DNA from: Patulibacter defluvii | GTDB taxonomy: Bacteria; Actinomycetota; Thermoleophilia; Solirubrobacterales; Solirubrobacteraceae | Reading direction: 5' to 3' | DNA length: 64,000 bases | NCBI RefSeq assembly: GCF_034096925.1 | Contig: NZ_JAWZSQ010000006.1 | Coordinates: forward strand, 124,001-188,000 | In this document: positions 7,382 through 17,320 of the stretch, in pieces | Layout of the letters: every line of letters begins with the position of its first letter | Position numbering within the stretch: the stretch's first letter is position 1 | Translations under genes and position numbers: made by a program | Notes under the pieces: generated by a model | Databases searched by the model: none | What the model was told of the DNA's origin: nothing | What the model saw: only the letters and a program-made list of their open reading frames with translations

Positions 7382-9577
7382 ATGTCCCACGCAGCCCGCA
7401 AGCGCCGTCAGCGTCGCGCGAGGGGAGGCGCCGCCCGCGTCCTCCTGATCGTGATCGCGACGTTCGTGGTCGGGATGGCGGTCGCCGGCGCGGGCGCCGT
7501 CGCCTACGTCGCCAGCGTCGCCAACGGGGTCGACCTCGACGAGCTGCGGCCGAAGAACCCGGGCGCGACGTCGGTCGTCTACGCGGCCGACGGCCAGCGG
7601 CTCGGCTTCATCTCGGGACCGACGCTGCGGACGCCGGTCCGCCAGCGCGACATCGCCGACAACGTCCGCGAGGCGACCGTCGCCGTCGAGGATCGTCGCT
7701 TCTTCGAGCACGGTGGCGTCGACGTCGAGGGCGTCTTCCGGGCCGCGCTGCGGAACTTCGCCGAGCGGGAGACGAAGGAGGGCGCGTCGACCCTCGAGAT
7801 GCAGCTGATCCGCAACCTCTACACCGGCGACCGCGACGACAGCTACAAGCGCAAGATCCGCGAGGCGAAGCTGGCCGACCAGCTGGAGAAGCGCCACCCC
7901 GGCCGCTCGGGCAAGGAGTGGGTGCTGACCACCTACCTCAACACCGCCCCCTACGGCAACGCGCCCAACGGCCAGAACATCAACGGCGTCCAGGCCGCCG
8001 CCCGGGTCTACTTCAACACCACCGCCAAGCGGCTGACCCTGGCCCAGGCCGCGATGATCGCCGGCCTGCCGCAGGCGCCGTCTGCCTACAACCCGTACCG
8101 GGCCCCGCAGGCCGCGCTCGACCGGCGCAACGACGTGCTGCGGCGGATGGCCGACCAGGGCTACATCACCGACGCCGAGGCGGCCGAGGCCCAGGGCGAG
8201 GACCTGGGGATCACCAAGGGCGGCTACTACGCCAAGCGCCGCGAGCAGTTCTTCCTCAACTACGTCCGCGCGAAGCTGATCAAGTTCTACGGCGAGAAGA
8301 CGGTCGCCGAGGGCGGGCTGAAGGTCTACACGACGATCGACCTCAAGAAGCAGGCCCTGGCCCGCAAGGCGATCGCCGCCCACCTGAACCCCGCGGCGGG
8401 CGACCCGTCGTCGGCGGTGGTGACGATCGACCCGCGGACCGGCGACATCCAGGCCGCGGCCTCGTCGGCCGTCTTCGGCCAGAACCAGTATGACCTGGCC
8501 ACCCAGGGCCGCCGGCAGCCGGGCTCGACCTTCAAGACGATCGTGCTTGCCGAGGCGCTCAACCAGGGCTTCAGCCCCAGCACCACCTACAGCGCCCCGG
8601 CGACCTTCCCGATCCCGCCGCAGTGGGGGACGGGCGTGGTGCGGAACTTCGCCGGCGAGAGCGGCGGCGGCAACATGGACCTCGTCACCGCGACGCTGAA
8701 GTCGGTCAACACCGTCTTCTTCCAGCTCGACCTCGACGTCGGGCCGAAGAACGTGACGAAGATGGCCCGCAAGGTCGGGATCACGTCGAAGCTGATCAGC
8801 GTGCCGTCGGAGGCGCTGGGCGCGGCCAGCGTCAGCCCGCTGGAGATGGCGCGGGCCTACGCGACCTTCGCCAACGGCGGCCGGCGCGTGAACCCGCGGG
8901 CGATCACGAAGGTCGTGCGGCCGGGCGGCAAGGTCGACCATCCACAGCCGGTCAAGCTGGTGCGCACCGTCAGCAAGCCGGTGGCCAGCGAGGTCACCCG
9001 GATCCTCCAGAAGGACATCCAGAGCGGCACCGCCTCGAGCGCCAACTTCGGCTGCCCGGCGGCGGCGAAGACGGGGACCACCGACGGGCCCTCCGACGTC
9101 TGGCTGGTGGGCTACACCCCGCGGATGTCGACCGCGGTCTGGGTCGGCTACCCCGCCAGCCGCAAGACGATCTACTCCACCTCCAGCGCCGGCGGCAACA
9201 TCCAAGGCGCCACCGTCCCGGGGCCGATCTGGCACGACTACATGGCGGCCGCCCACGGCAAGTTCTGCGGCGAGTTCCAGGGCCTCGTGCCCTTCAGCGG
9301 CGTCCGCACCAGCTCCGGCAGCCCGGCGGGGACGGACCCCTACGGCGACGGCAGCGGCAGCGGGGACGGCCAGACCTACCCCGACGGCTACGGGTACGAC
9401 TACGGCGAGGGCAACCGCGCCGATCCGGGCAGCGGGGCGAGCGGTGACAACGGGACCGGCGACGGGACCTCGACGACCCCGCGCGGTGGTGATCGTGGCG
9501 GGGGAGGCGGTGGTCGCGACGGCCGCCGCTACCCGCGCGAGCTGTACGAGTCGCCGCCTCAGGCTCCGCCGCGGTAG
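7382..9577 (+). CDS. Bifunctional penicillin-binding protein (class A), copy 2
   Basis: This 731-residue paralogue is collinear with the preceding gene almost to the end. Its basic tail MSHAARKRRQRRARGG is nearly the same, and so are the membrane anchor, AVEDRRFFEHGG (E103) and GASTLEMQLIRN. The transpeptidase motifs are S382-T-F-K385, S441-V-N and K563-T-G. The second motif differs (SVN here, SDN in copy 1). A roughly 20-residue insertion follows the STFK region (PATFPIPPQWGTG), and a long Gly/Asp/Tyr-rich tail closes the protein. I chose ATG 7382 to match copy 1; an in-frame ATG also exists at 7361. Both copies look catalytically intact. Confidence 0.95.
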   Translation: MSHAARKRRQRRARGGAARVLLIVIATFVVGMAVAGAGAVAYVASVANGVDLDELRPKNPGATSVVYAADGQRLGFISGPTLRTPVRQRDIADNVREATVAVEDRRFFEHGGVDVEGVFRAALRNFAERETKEGASTLEMQLIRNLYTGDRDDSYKRKIREAKLADQLEKRHPGRSGKEWVLTTYLNTAPYGNAPNGQNINGVQAAARVYFNTTAKRLTLAQAAMIAGLPQAPSAYNPYRAPQAALDRRNDVLRRMADQGYITDAEAAEAQGEDLGITKGGYYAKRREQFFLNYVRAKLIKFYGEKTVAEGGLKVYTTIDLKKQALARKAIAAHLNPAAGDPSSAVVTIDPRTGDIQAAASSAVFGQNQYDLATQGRRQPGSTFKTIVLAEALNQGFSPSTTYSAPATFPIPPQWGTGVVRNFAGESGGGNMDLVTATLKSVNTVFFQLDLDVGPKNVTKMARKVGITSKLISVPSEALGAASVSPLEMARAYATFANGGRRVNPRAITKVVRPGGKVDHPQPVKLVRTVSKPVASEVTRILQKDIQSGTASSANFGCPAAAKTGTTDGPSDVWLVGYTPRMSTAVWVGYPASRKTIYSTSSAGGNIQGATVPGPIWHDYMAAAHGKFCGEFQGLVPFSGVRTSSGSPAGTDPYGDGSGSGDGQTYPDGYGYDYGEGNRADPGSGASGDNGTGDGTSTTPRGGDRGGGGGGRDGRRYPRELYESPPQAPPR

Positions 9578-9668
9578 GTCGACACCGTGACGGGCGGACG
9601 CCGCGATCCCCGGTCACGACGGGCGATCCGCTTTCCTACCCGCAGGACGTCGAACCCCCGTTCGGTGC

Positions 9669-9674
9669 TACCGT
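9669..9674 (+). promoter_or_regulatory. -10 box TACCGT for infA
   Basis: TACCGT ends 8 bases before the infA ATG. The AAGGGG between them touches the start codon too closely to act as a normal ribosome-binding site, so a leaderless or near-leaderless mRNA is likely. Confidence 0.4.
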
Positions 9675-9682
9675 CAAGGGGT

Positions 9683-9901
9683 ATGGCCAAAGAGGACAAG
9701 GTCGAGTTCGAGGGCGAGGTCGTTGAGGCGCTGCCCAACGCCATGTTCAAGGTGCAGCTCGACAACGGTCACGAAGTCCTCGGTCACGTCGCCGGCAAGA
9801 TGCGCCGCTTCCGGATCCGCATCCTCCCGGGCGACCGGGTCCGCGTAGAGGTCTCCCCGTACGACCTCAGCCGCGCGCGGATCGTGTACCGCCACCGCTA
9901 G
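9683..9901 (+). CDS. infA: Translation initiation factor IF-1
   Basis: This 72-residue OB-fold protein binds the ribosomal A site during initiation. The sequence MAKEDKVEFEGEVVEALPNA is typical, followed by FKVQL, the GHVAGKMRRFRIRILPGDRV core and SPYDLSRARIVYRHR at the end. In many bacteria infA is followed by rpmJ, rpsM and rpsK. Here it is followed by a repeat-containing spacer and thiL instead, so it is separated from the ribosomal protein cluster. Confidence 0.97.
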   Translation: MAKEDKVEFEGEVVEALPNAMFKVQLDNGHEVLGHVAGKMRRFRIRILPGDRVRVEVSPYDLSRARIVYRHR

Positions 9902-10080
9902 GACGCGGGCGGCGCGAGGCGCGCGTCGACCGGCGCATCTCGCATCCGCCCGCTGCGGCGCCTGGCGTCCGTGGACGCTTTGGATCTCGCCACCGGGTTC
10001 GCTCGGCAGTACTGCGTACGGCTCTCGCTCCCCGGCGGCGACCTCCTCGGTCCACGAACACCAGGCATCCACGTCCGGCA
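9902..10080. repeat. Copy A of a dispersed intergenic repeat (infA downstream)
   Basis: No gene is supported here. Positions 9984-10012 are identical over 29 bases to 20842-20870, and 27 of 29 match 20969-20997. Similarity continues downstream (10014-10043 against 20873-20903, CGGCGGCGACC and neighbours) and to a block at about 9905-9944 resembling 20812-20846. Copy A carries about 40 extra bases between these two blocks. All three copies have the same orientation relative to their upstream translation or replication gene. Confidence 0.75.
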
Positions 10081-10086
10081 TCCGGC

Positions 10087-10197
10087 GAACTGGCGTCAAA
10101 CGACCCCTGCCCCCGCGTAGTGGCGTCATCTCACCCCGGTAGGCGGGGCGGATTGACGCCAGTTCGGAAGGGGAGGGGCGGATTGACACCGGTTCGG
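10087..10197. repeat. Inverted and tandem repeats upstream of thiL
   Basis: GAACTGGCGTCAA at 10087-10099 is the perfect reverse complement of TTGACGCCAGTTC at 10153-10165. The stretch 10145-10167 is repeated as a direct copy at 10175-10197 (21 of 23 bases identical, 30-base period), and a partial fourth site TGGCGTCA lies at 10121-10128. This may be a terminator, a REP-like element or a binding-site array. It lacks the consensus of a TPP riboswitch. Confidence 0.65.
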
Positions 10198-10295
10198 CCC
10201 CGTCCGCCGCGCGCGCCCGCCGCCCGCCGACCGGCGCCCTGCCGCCCGCCCGACCGACCCCACCTCCCATCCGCCGCCCCCGCCATCCTCTGCCT

Positions 10296-11279
10296 GTGGC
10301 GGAACGCGACCTGATCTCCCGGATCCTCGCCGGGCTGCGGGCGCCGGACGAGCGGCTGGTGGTCGGGCCCGGGGACGACGCCGCCGTGGTCCGGGCCGGG
10401 GCGCTGGCCGTCACCAGCATCGACACCACCGTCCTCGGCGTTCACCTGCCCGCCGACGATCCCCACGTCACCCCCGACGTGGTCGGCCACCGGGCGCTGG
10501 CGACCGCGCTCTCCGACCTGGCCGCGATGGGCGTCGCCGCCGGCGAGGCCTACGTCGCCCTCACCCTCCCCGCCGACTGGGACGACGGCCACGTCATCAG
10601 CCTCGTCGGCGCCATGGAACGCCTGGCCGCCGCCACCGGCACCACGATCGCCGGCGGCGACGTCACCGCCGGCTCGACCCTCGTCGTCACCGTCACCGTG
10701 GTCGGCTGGGCCGCCGACGAGGACGCCCTCCTGCTCCGCTCCGGCGCCCGACCCGGCGATCGCGTCGGCGTCACCGGGCCGCTCGGGGGCAGCGCCGCCG
10801 GCCTCGCCCTGCTCACCGACCCCCGCGCCCGTCGCGCCGCCCTCGCCCCCAACGTCCGCGCCGCGCTGCTCGACCGCTACCTGCGCCCGCACCCGCGGCT
10901 CGACCTCGGCGAGCGGCTGCGGCGGCTCGGCGCCCGCGCCGCGATCGACCTCTCCGACGGCGTCGCCACCGACGCCGGCCACGTCGGCCGCGCCTCCGAC
11001 GCCGTGCTCCGGATCGCCGTCGACCGGCTCCCGCGCCAGCCGGGGGTCGACGCCGTCGCCGCCGCCGTCGAGCGCGACCCGGCCGAGCTGGCCGCCGCCG
11101 GCGGCGAGGACTTCGAGCTGCTGGTCGCCGCCCCGCCCGCCCGCGCCGACGCGCTCGCCCGCGCCGGCGTCACCTGGATCGGCGAGGTCACCGCGGCGGC
11201 CGCCGGCGACTCGCCCGGCGTCGTCCTCGAACGCGACGGCGCGCCCGTCGCCTGGACCGGCTTCGAGCACCGCGCCTGA
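10296..11279 (+). CDS. thiL: Thiamine-monophosphate kinase
   Basis: ThiL phosphorylates thiamine monophosphate to the diphosphate cofactor. The 327-residue protein shows the AIR-synthase-like/PurM fold signatures: VVGPGDDAAVV near the N-terminus, SIDTTVLGVHL (metal and ATP binding), ALSDLAAMGV, IAGGDVTAG, and in the second half AIDLSDGVATDAGH and GGEDFELLVA. Translation starts at GTG 10296 with no clear Shine-Dalgarno site. The upstream spacer holds repeats but no recognisable TPP riboswitch, and no other thiamine gene is adjacent. The gene is convergent with the sortase gene, 20 bases away. Confidence 0.94.
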   Translation: MAERDLISRILAGLRAPDERLVVGPGDDAAVVRAGALAVTSIDTTVLGVHLPADDPHVTPDVVGHRALATALSDLAAMGVAAGEAYVALTLPADWDDGHVISLVGAMERLAAATGTTIAGGDVTAGSTLVVTVTVVGWAADEDALLLRSGARPGDRVGVTGPLGGSAAGLALLTDPRARRAALAPNVRAALLDRYLRPHPRLDLGERLRRLGARAAIDLSDGVATDAGHVGRASDAVLRIAVDRLPRQPGVDAVAAAVERDPAELAAAGGEDFELLVAAPPARADALARAGVTWIGEVTAAAAGDSPGVVLERDGAPVAWTGFEHRA

Positions 11280-11299
11280 GCGGCCAGCGGCGCCCGGTC

Positions 11300-12088
11300 C
11301 TAGGCCGTGTCGCCCGCCCGCCGGACCGTGCCGCGCTCGAGCTTCGCGAACACGATCAGCCGCCGCGCCGCACTGAACGGCGGGTCGCACGCCGACAGGA
11401 TCAGCTGGTCGTACGACCGCCGCCGCAGCACCCAGACGCTGTCCGGGGTCACGCTCCGCAGCCGCAGCACCCGGTACCGGAAGCGCCCGTACGGCAGCTC
11501 GACGTCGATCGGATCGCCGCGCCGCAGCCGGTCGATCTTGCGGAACGGCGCCCCGTAGGTCGTCCGGTGGCCGGCGATCGCGGCCGTCCCCGGCGCCCCC
11601 GGCAGCGGCTGCGAGGGATAGAACCCCGGCCCCTTCGTCAGGTCGTCGTGGTCGGTCCCGAAGACCACCACCTTGTTGACCCCGATCTTGCGGATCCGGA
11701 TCCGCCCCGCCGCCTCGCCGCGCCGCAGCTCCCGCTTGTAGCGCCGGGCCAGGAACGCCAGCTGGGCCCGGTCGCCGTCGATCTCCGCCAGCGCCCGCCG
11801 CTGGACCGGCGACGCCGTCGGCAGCGGCGCCCGATCGAGCTGGTTGGCCAGGTCGTCCTGGCGCAGCTTGGCGATCAGCGCCGTCACCGGCTCCTGCCAC
11901 AGCAGCGTCGCGCCGACGTCGGCGAGCACGATCGTGCCCGCGATCAGCAGCACCGCCGACAGCCCCCGCAGCAGCTCCCGGATCACCCCGGACGAGCGTC
12001 GGGCTGGGCCGTCGCCGCGCCGGTGGTAGCGCTGCCGCCGCCGGTCGACCCGCAGCCGTCCGCGCCCCGGCCATCCGCTTCGGCTCAC
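11300..12088 (-). CDS. Class E/D-like sortase
   Basis: This 262-residue membrane-anchored transpeptidase has a basic N-terminal tail, one membrane helix (about 38-62), a linker with a helical segment and a C-terminal sortase beta-barrel. The catalytic residues are visible: H174 in AIAGHRTTYGAPF, C234 in ILSACDPPFSAARR and Arg at 242-243. Sortases attach surface proteins to the peptidoglycan or to pilin. It starts at GTG 12088, overlapping the stop codon of the M28-like gene by four bases (GTGA), so the two are translationally coupled. No sortase substrate with an LPxTG or LAxTG tail was found in the window. Confidence 0.9.
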   Translation of the reverse strand: MSRSGWPGRGRLRVDRRRQRYHRRGDGPARRSSGVIRELLRGLSAVLLIAGTIVLADVGATLLWQEPVTALIAKLRQDDLANQLDRAPLPTASPVQRRALAEIDGDRAQLAFLARRYKRELRRGEAAGRIRIRKIGVNKVVVFGTDHDDLTKGPGFYPSQPLPGAPGTAAIAGHRTTYGAPFRKIDRLRRGDPIDVELPYGRFRYRVLRLRSVTPDSVWVLRRRSYDQLILSACDPPFSAARRLIVFAKLERGTVRRAGDTA

Positions 12089-13863
12089 GTCGTCCCCTCC
12101 GCGTAGGCGTCGGCCATGTCCTCACGGGCCTCTCGCGACGCCCGCCGCCGCGCACCGCGGTCGGGCGGGGGACGCCGCTCGCGGTCCGCCGGCCGCCGGT
12201 TGCGTCGCGGTCGCGGACCGAAGGTGGCGACCGTCGCGATCAGCGCCCCGACCAGCAGGCTCATCAGCAGCAGCCCGACCGGCGTGATCTGGCCGCCGGC
12301 GATCATCAGCACCAGCCACCACGGGACCTGCGTCCACGGCACGTCGAGGCTGGCGGTGACCGTCAGGCCCGCCGCCAGCGGCAGCACCAGTCCGCCGAAC
12401 ACCAGCAGCAGCCGGTGGATCGGCTCGATCGGCAGCGGCGCGATCGCCGCCGGCCAGGCCAGCAGCGCCGGCAGCACCAGCAGCGCCGCGATCGGATCGA
12501 CCACCACCAGCGCCAGCACCACCAGCATCAGGGTCGCGAAGACCCCGGCGGCGACCGTCACCCGCGTCGGCCGGCCGAGCCCGGTCGCGTCGCGCGTCAG
12601 CGTCGGCCGGGCGACGACGACCGTCGCCACCAGGATCGCGGCCAGCAGCGCGACCACGAACCCGGCCCCGGGCCCCGTCCGCACCGCCGCCCCCGCGTAG
12701 GGAGCCGGCACCGATGGCCACACCAGTCCGATCCGCCCGAGCCCGATCGCCAGCAGCCCCGCCACCAGCGGCCCGACGGCGCAGCCCGCCGTCCACGCCG
12801 CGCCCGCCGCCAGCGGGTGGCCGTCGCGCCCGAGCGTCAGGCCGACGATCGCCGCCCCCACCAGCAGCGGCGCCAGCAGCGCCAGCAGCAGCAGCCGCAG
12901 CGCCCACACCGGCAGCTCCTGGCCGACCAGCACGATCCCCGACTGCTGCGCGCCGATGCTGCCGCCGCGGTCGTCGAGCGCGTAGAGCGTCCGCAGCGCG
13001 GCCCGGCCGTAGGCGGTCAGCCGCGCCTGGTCGACCTGCGCGTCGGCCCGTGGCGGGGTCGCGCCGCCGGCCGACAGCAGCACCGCCGGGACCCCGGCCT
13101 GGTTGATCTCGCCCTGCTCGCCGACCGTCGCCGGCAGGCCCCGCCGGACCACCTGGGTCCAGAGACCGGTCTCGGCCCGCGCGTGCAGTCCCTCCTCGCG
13201 CAGCGCCTCGACCACGGTCCGCTCCAGCCGCACCGGGGCCGCCGGGCCGCCGTTCGACCACGGCACCACCGAGGGTGCCTGGTCCGGCCGCCCGGCCAGG
13301 TCGCCGAGCACCAGCACCGCCGCGGTCCGGCCGCCGAGCGTGCGGGCCAGCTGGGTGGCCCCGGCGAGCCCGCCGCCCGACGCGCCCGAGGTCGAGACGA
13401 AGCGGACGGTGTGGCGGAAGCGCCCGTTGCCCGCGGCCCGCGCCAGCCCGATCAGGCCGGCGGTCCCGGACAGCTCGGCCTTCGCGCCCCGCTCGAGCGC
13501 GTCGCGGTGGGCGACGACGACGATCTCGGGACCCGGCTGGCCGGGCAGCGTGGCGGAGACGTTCTCCAGCTCCCGCTCGCCGTCGGGCGTGTCGGCGCGG
13601 AAGCGGTCCGCCGCCATCGAGGCCGCCGGCAGCGCCCGCCGCAGCTCCTCCCGGACCCGCGCGGTCAGCGCCTGGTCGCCCGGCGAACCGGCCCGGCGGT
13701 CGGGGTAGCGGGTGGCCAGCTCGTCGAGCGTCCGGACGGCGGCGGGGCCGTCGAAGGCGTCCGCCGTGAGGTCGGCGCGCAGCGGGTCGGGCAGCTGCTG
13801 CAGCGAGAACGCCGCGATCAGGACCGCCAGCAGCACGGCGCCGATGCCGACCCGGAGAGGCAC
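12085..13863 (-). CDS. Degenerate M28-peptidase-like polytopic membrane protein
   Basis: The 592-residue protein has one N-terminal membrane helix, an extracytoplasmic M28-like domain (about 35-330) and 7-8 further membrane helices (about 335-560), then an Arg-rich tail. The M28 domain keeps IVVVAHRD (H119), but the usual D-N/S-A-S-G metal motif reads GAKAELSGTAG. The catalytic Glu-Glu pair is replaced by SGASGGG near 159-165, and the late His appears absent (PPRADAQVDQ). It is therefore probably not an active zinc peptidase, although a different chemistry cannot be excluded. GTG 13863 is preceded by a TACGCT -10 box at 13872-13877. It is coupled to the sortase gene. Confidence 0.8.
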   Translation of the reverse strand: MPLRVGIGAVLLAVLIAAFSLQQLPDPLRADLTADAFDGPAAVRTLDELATRYPDRRAGSPGDQALTARVREELRRALPAASMAADRFRADTPDGERELENVSATLPGQPGPEIVVVAHRDALERGAKAELSGTAGLIGLARAAGNGRFRHTVRFVSTSGASGGGLAGATQLARTLGGRTAAVLVLGDLAGRPDQAPSVVPWSNGGPAAPVRLERTVVEALREEGLHARAETGLWTQVVRRGLPATVGEQGEINQAGVPAVLLSAGGATPPRADAQVDQARLTAYGRAALRTLYALDDRGGSIGAQQSGIVLVGQELPVWALRLLLLALLAPLLVGAAIVGLTLGRDGHPLAAGAAWTAGCAVGPLVAGLLAIGLGRIGLVWPSVPAPYAGAAVRTGPGAGFVVALLAAILVATVVVARPTLTRDATGLGRPTRVTVAAGVFATLMLVVLALVVVDPIAALLVLPALLAWPAAIAPLPIEPIHRLLLVFGGLVLPLAAGLTVTASLDVPWTQVPWWLVLMIAGGQITPVGLLLMSLLVGALIATVATFGPRPRRNRRPADRERRPPPDRGARRRASREAREDMADAYAEGTT

Positions 13864-13935
13864 GGTCTCGCAGCGTACCGGCGGCACGACGGGCGGGCGG
13901 ACGCCGTGAACGGCGAAGTACGCTGTTTTCCCGCC
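13864..13935. promoter_or_regulatory. Divergent promoter region, M28-like gene and response regulator
   Basis: On the minus strand TACGCT (13872-13877) lies 8 bases before GTG 13863. On the plus strand TACGCT (13919-13924) lies 11 bases before ATG 13936. Both genes therefore appear to have nearly leaderless transcripts. The short AT-rich run TGTTTTC follows the plus-strand box. Confidence 0.4.
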
Positions 13936-14634
13936 ATGGACGCTCCCGCCCGCATCCTCGTGGTCGACGACGAGGAGTCGATCCGCACGCTGCTCGCGTT
14001 CCCGCTGCGGCGCGACGGCCACGACGTGGTCGCGGTCGGGACCGGTACCGAGGCGCTCGAGCAGTTCGACCGCGTCCGTCCCGACCTGGTCCTGCTCGAC
14101 GTGATGCTGCCGGGGATGGACGGGGTCGAGGTCTGCCGCCGGCTGCGCGAGAAGAGCCCGGTGCCGATCATCATGCTCTCCGCCCGCGGCGAGGAGAGCG
14201 ACCGGATCGCCGGGCTCGAGAACGGCGCCGACGACTACGTCACCAAGCCGTTCTCCGTCCGCGAGCTGCGCAGTCGCGTGCGGGCGGCGCTGCGCCGCGC
14301 GGCGCTGCCCGCCGCCGTCACCGGCGCCGCGCCGCCGATCGAGATCGGCGACCTGCGCGTCGACCCCGACCGTCGCCGGGTCGAGGTCCGCGGGCAGGAG
14401 GTCGAGCTGACCCATCTGGAGTTCGAGCTGCTGGTGACGATGGCCCGCGCGCCCGGGCGCGTCTTCACCCGCGACATGCTGCTGGAGCGGGCCTGGGGCG
14501 GCGCGGCCTACCGCGAGCGGCGGACCGTCGACGTCCATGTCCTGCACCTGCGCGAGAAGATCGAGCGCAACCCGAAGGCGCCGGAGTACGTGATCACGGT
14601 CCGCGGCCTCGGCTACCGCTTCCGTGATGCTTGA
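13936..14634 (+). CDS. OmpR-family response regulator
   Basis: The 232-residue regulator has a receiver domain (acidic pocket D11-D12, phospho-acceptor D55 in LVLLDVMLPGMDG, K104 in YVTKPF) and a winged-helix DNA-binding domain (about 130-230, ending DVHVLHLREKIE...VRGLGYRF). It forms an operon with the histidine kinase that begins two bases after its stop and, further on, with a serine protease lipoprotein, suggesting an envelope-stress system. The regulon is unknown. Confidence 0.95.
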   Translation: MDAPARILVVDDEESIRTLLAFPLRRDGHDVVAVGTGTEALEQFDRVRPDLVLLDVMLPGMDGVEVCRRLREKSPVPIIMLSARGEESDRIAGLENGADDYVTKPFSVRELRSRVRAALRRAALPAAVTGAAPPIEIGDLRVDPDRRRVEVRGQEVELTHLEFELLVTMARAPGRVFTRDMLLERAWGGAAYRERRTVDVHVLHLREKIERNPKAPEYVITVRGLGYRFRDA

Positions 14635-14636
14635 CC

Positions 14637-16048
14637 ATGCGCTGGTCGCTGCGCGTTCGCCTGACGCTGGCCTTCGTCGGCGTCGCCCTGGTGGCGGTCG
14701 CGGCGGTCGCGCTGCAGGTGCTGCCGACGCTCGAGGGCTCGATGGCGCAGCAGCGGGTGCGCTCGCTGGTGGGGGAGAGCGAGCGGGTCGCGCGGGACGT
14801 GGCCGCCGCCGCCCGGGCGCCGACCCGACGGCCGCACGGGGCCCCGCGGGTCGCCGCGCCGACCGCGCGCGAGATCGTCGAGACCGCCGGGGCCCGCACC
14901 GGCGGATCGGTCTCGCTGCTGGCCCGCGCCCAGGACGGGCGCACGTTCGTGCTCCAGACGACCAAGGGGACGGCCGCCCCGGACGAGGCGGCGACCCGGC
15001 TCGCGGGGCGCACGCTGGCCGACGGGCGGCTGCGGTTCGTCTCGAGCGACGGCGCGCGGCCGGTCGCGCGGGTGGTGGTCCCGGTCGACGCGCTGCTCGA
15101 CCGGCCGGGCTTCGAGGTGCTGCTGGTCAGCGAGAAGCTCGACGACGTCCACGCCACGGTCAGCCTGGTGCGGCGACGGGTGATCTTCGGCGCGGTGCTG
15201 GCGATCCTGGTCGCGCTGGCCGCCGGGGCGCTGGTCGCGGTCGGCGTCTCGACCCGGCTGCGGCGGCTGGAGCGGGGCTCGCGCGAGGTCGCCGCCGGCC
15301 GCTTCACCACCAGCTTCGACACCAGCTCGCGCGACGAGCTGGGGCACCTGGCGCGCTCGCTCGACACGATGCGGCAGCAGCTGGCCGAGCTCGACGGCAG
15401 TCGCAAGCGCTTCATCGCGACCGCCTCGCACGAGCTGCGGACCCCGCTCTCCTCGCTCTCCGGCTTCGTCGAGCTGCTGCGCGACGAGGAGCTGGACGAG
15501 CAGACCCGGCGCAGCTTCCTCGACCAGCTGGCGAAGCAGACCCAGCGGCTGGCGCGGCTGGCCGACGACCTGCTCGACCTGTCGCGGATCGAGAGCGGCG
15601 GGCTGGAGTTGCGGCCCGAGACCGTCGACCTGCACCAGCTGGCGGAGACGGTCGCGGCCGAGTTCCGGCCGGTGGTCGAGCGCGACGGTCGCGCGCTGCA
15701 GGTCCGGCTGGTCGGGACGCCGGTGCTGCAACACTGCGATCCGGCCAGGGTGGAGCAGATCATCCGGATTCTCGTGGACAATGCGCTGAAGCACTCCGAT
15801 CCGGGCGCCGCGGTGGAGATCCGCGTCGCGCGGAGCGGGGGCGTCTCCCGGATCGCGGTCAGCGACCGCGGGCCGGGCGTCGCGCCCGAGGACCTGCCGC
15901 ACCTGTTCGAGCCCTTCCACGGCACCGGCGACGGTTCCGGGGCCGGGTTGGGGCTGGCGATCGCCCGCGAGCTCGCGCACCGGATGCGCGGGGAGCTCGA
16001 GGTCGACAGCCAGCCCCACCGCACGACGTTCACCCTGGAGCTTCCCGC

Positions 16049-16052
<4 letters not shown>
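14637..16052 (+). CDS. Sensor histidine kinase (HAMP, HisKA, HATPase)
   Basis: This 471-residue membrane kinase has helices at about 8-30 and 183-205 flanking an extracytoplasmic sensor domain of about 150 residues. HAMP follows (LRRLERGSREVAAGRF), then HisKA with H265 in ATASHELRTPLSSL, then an ATPase domain with DNALKHSD (N box), SDRGPGV and GAGLGLAIARELA (G boxes). The ATG 14637 lies two bases after the response regulator stop; an in-frame TTG at 14631 is a less likely start. Its stop overlaps the following protease ATG by four bases, so all three genes are probably one transcript. Confidence 0.95.
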
Positions 16053-17245
<1,193 letters not shown>

Positions 17246-17248
17246 GCG

Positions 17249-17269
17249 GGGACCCCGGTCGGGGGTCCC
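17249..17269 (+). terminator. Hairpin after the serine protease gene
   Basis: GGGACCCC (17249-17256) pairs perfectly with GGGGTCCC (17262-17269). No T-run follows, as is common in high-GC genomes. Confidence 0.5.
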
Positions 17270-17307
17270 GTCCACCGGTCGTTGACGAACGGGAGGGAGG
17301 CGAGCGA

Positions 17308-17313
17308 TACGCT
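17308..17313 (+). promoter_or_regulatory. -10 box TACGCT for the GT20 gene
   Basis: It lies 7 bases before ATG 17321, a leaderless arrangement. A TTGACG at 17282-17287 is a possible -35, but the 20-base spacing is long. Confidence 0.4.
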
Positions 17314-17320
17314 CGGGGCG

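Noticed and set aside
1573..8493. Very long open frames on strands opposite or out of register with real genes, for example one of about 2300 codons through the PBP genes
   Set aside because: They arise from extreme GC content removing stop codons. Their translations are Arg/Pro/Gly-rich without domains, while the overlapping frames encode recognisable families.
10087..10295. TPP riboswitch before thiL
   Set aside because: The conserved CUGAGA and ACCUGAUC-like segments are absent; only repeats are present.
12085..14547. M28-like gene starting upstream of 13863
   Set aside because: The added sequence overlaps the divergent response regulator gene and has no protein-like features. GTG 13863 has a signal-anchor helix and a -10 box.
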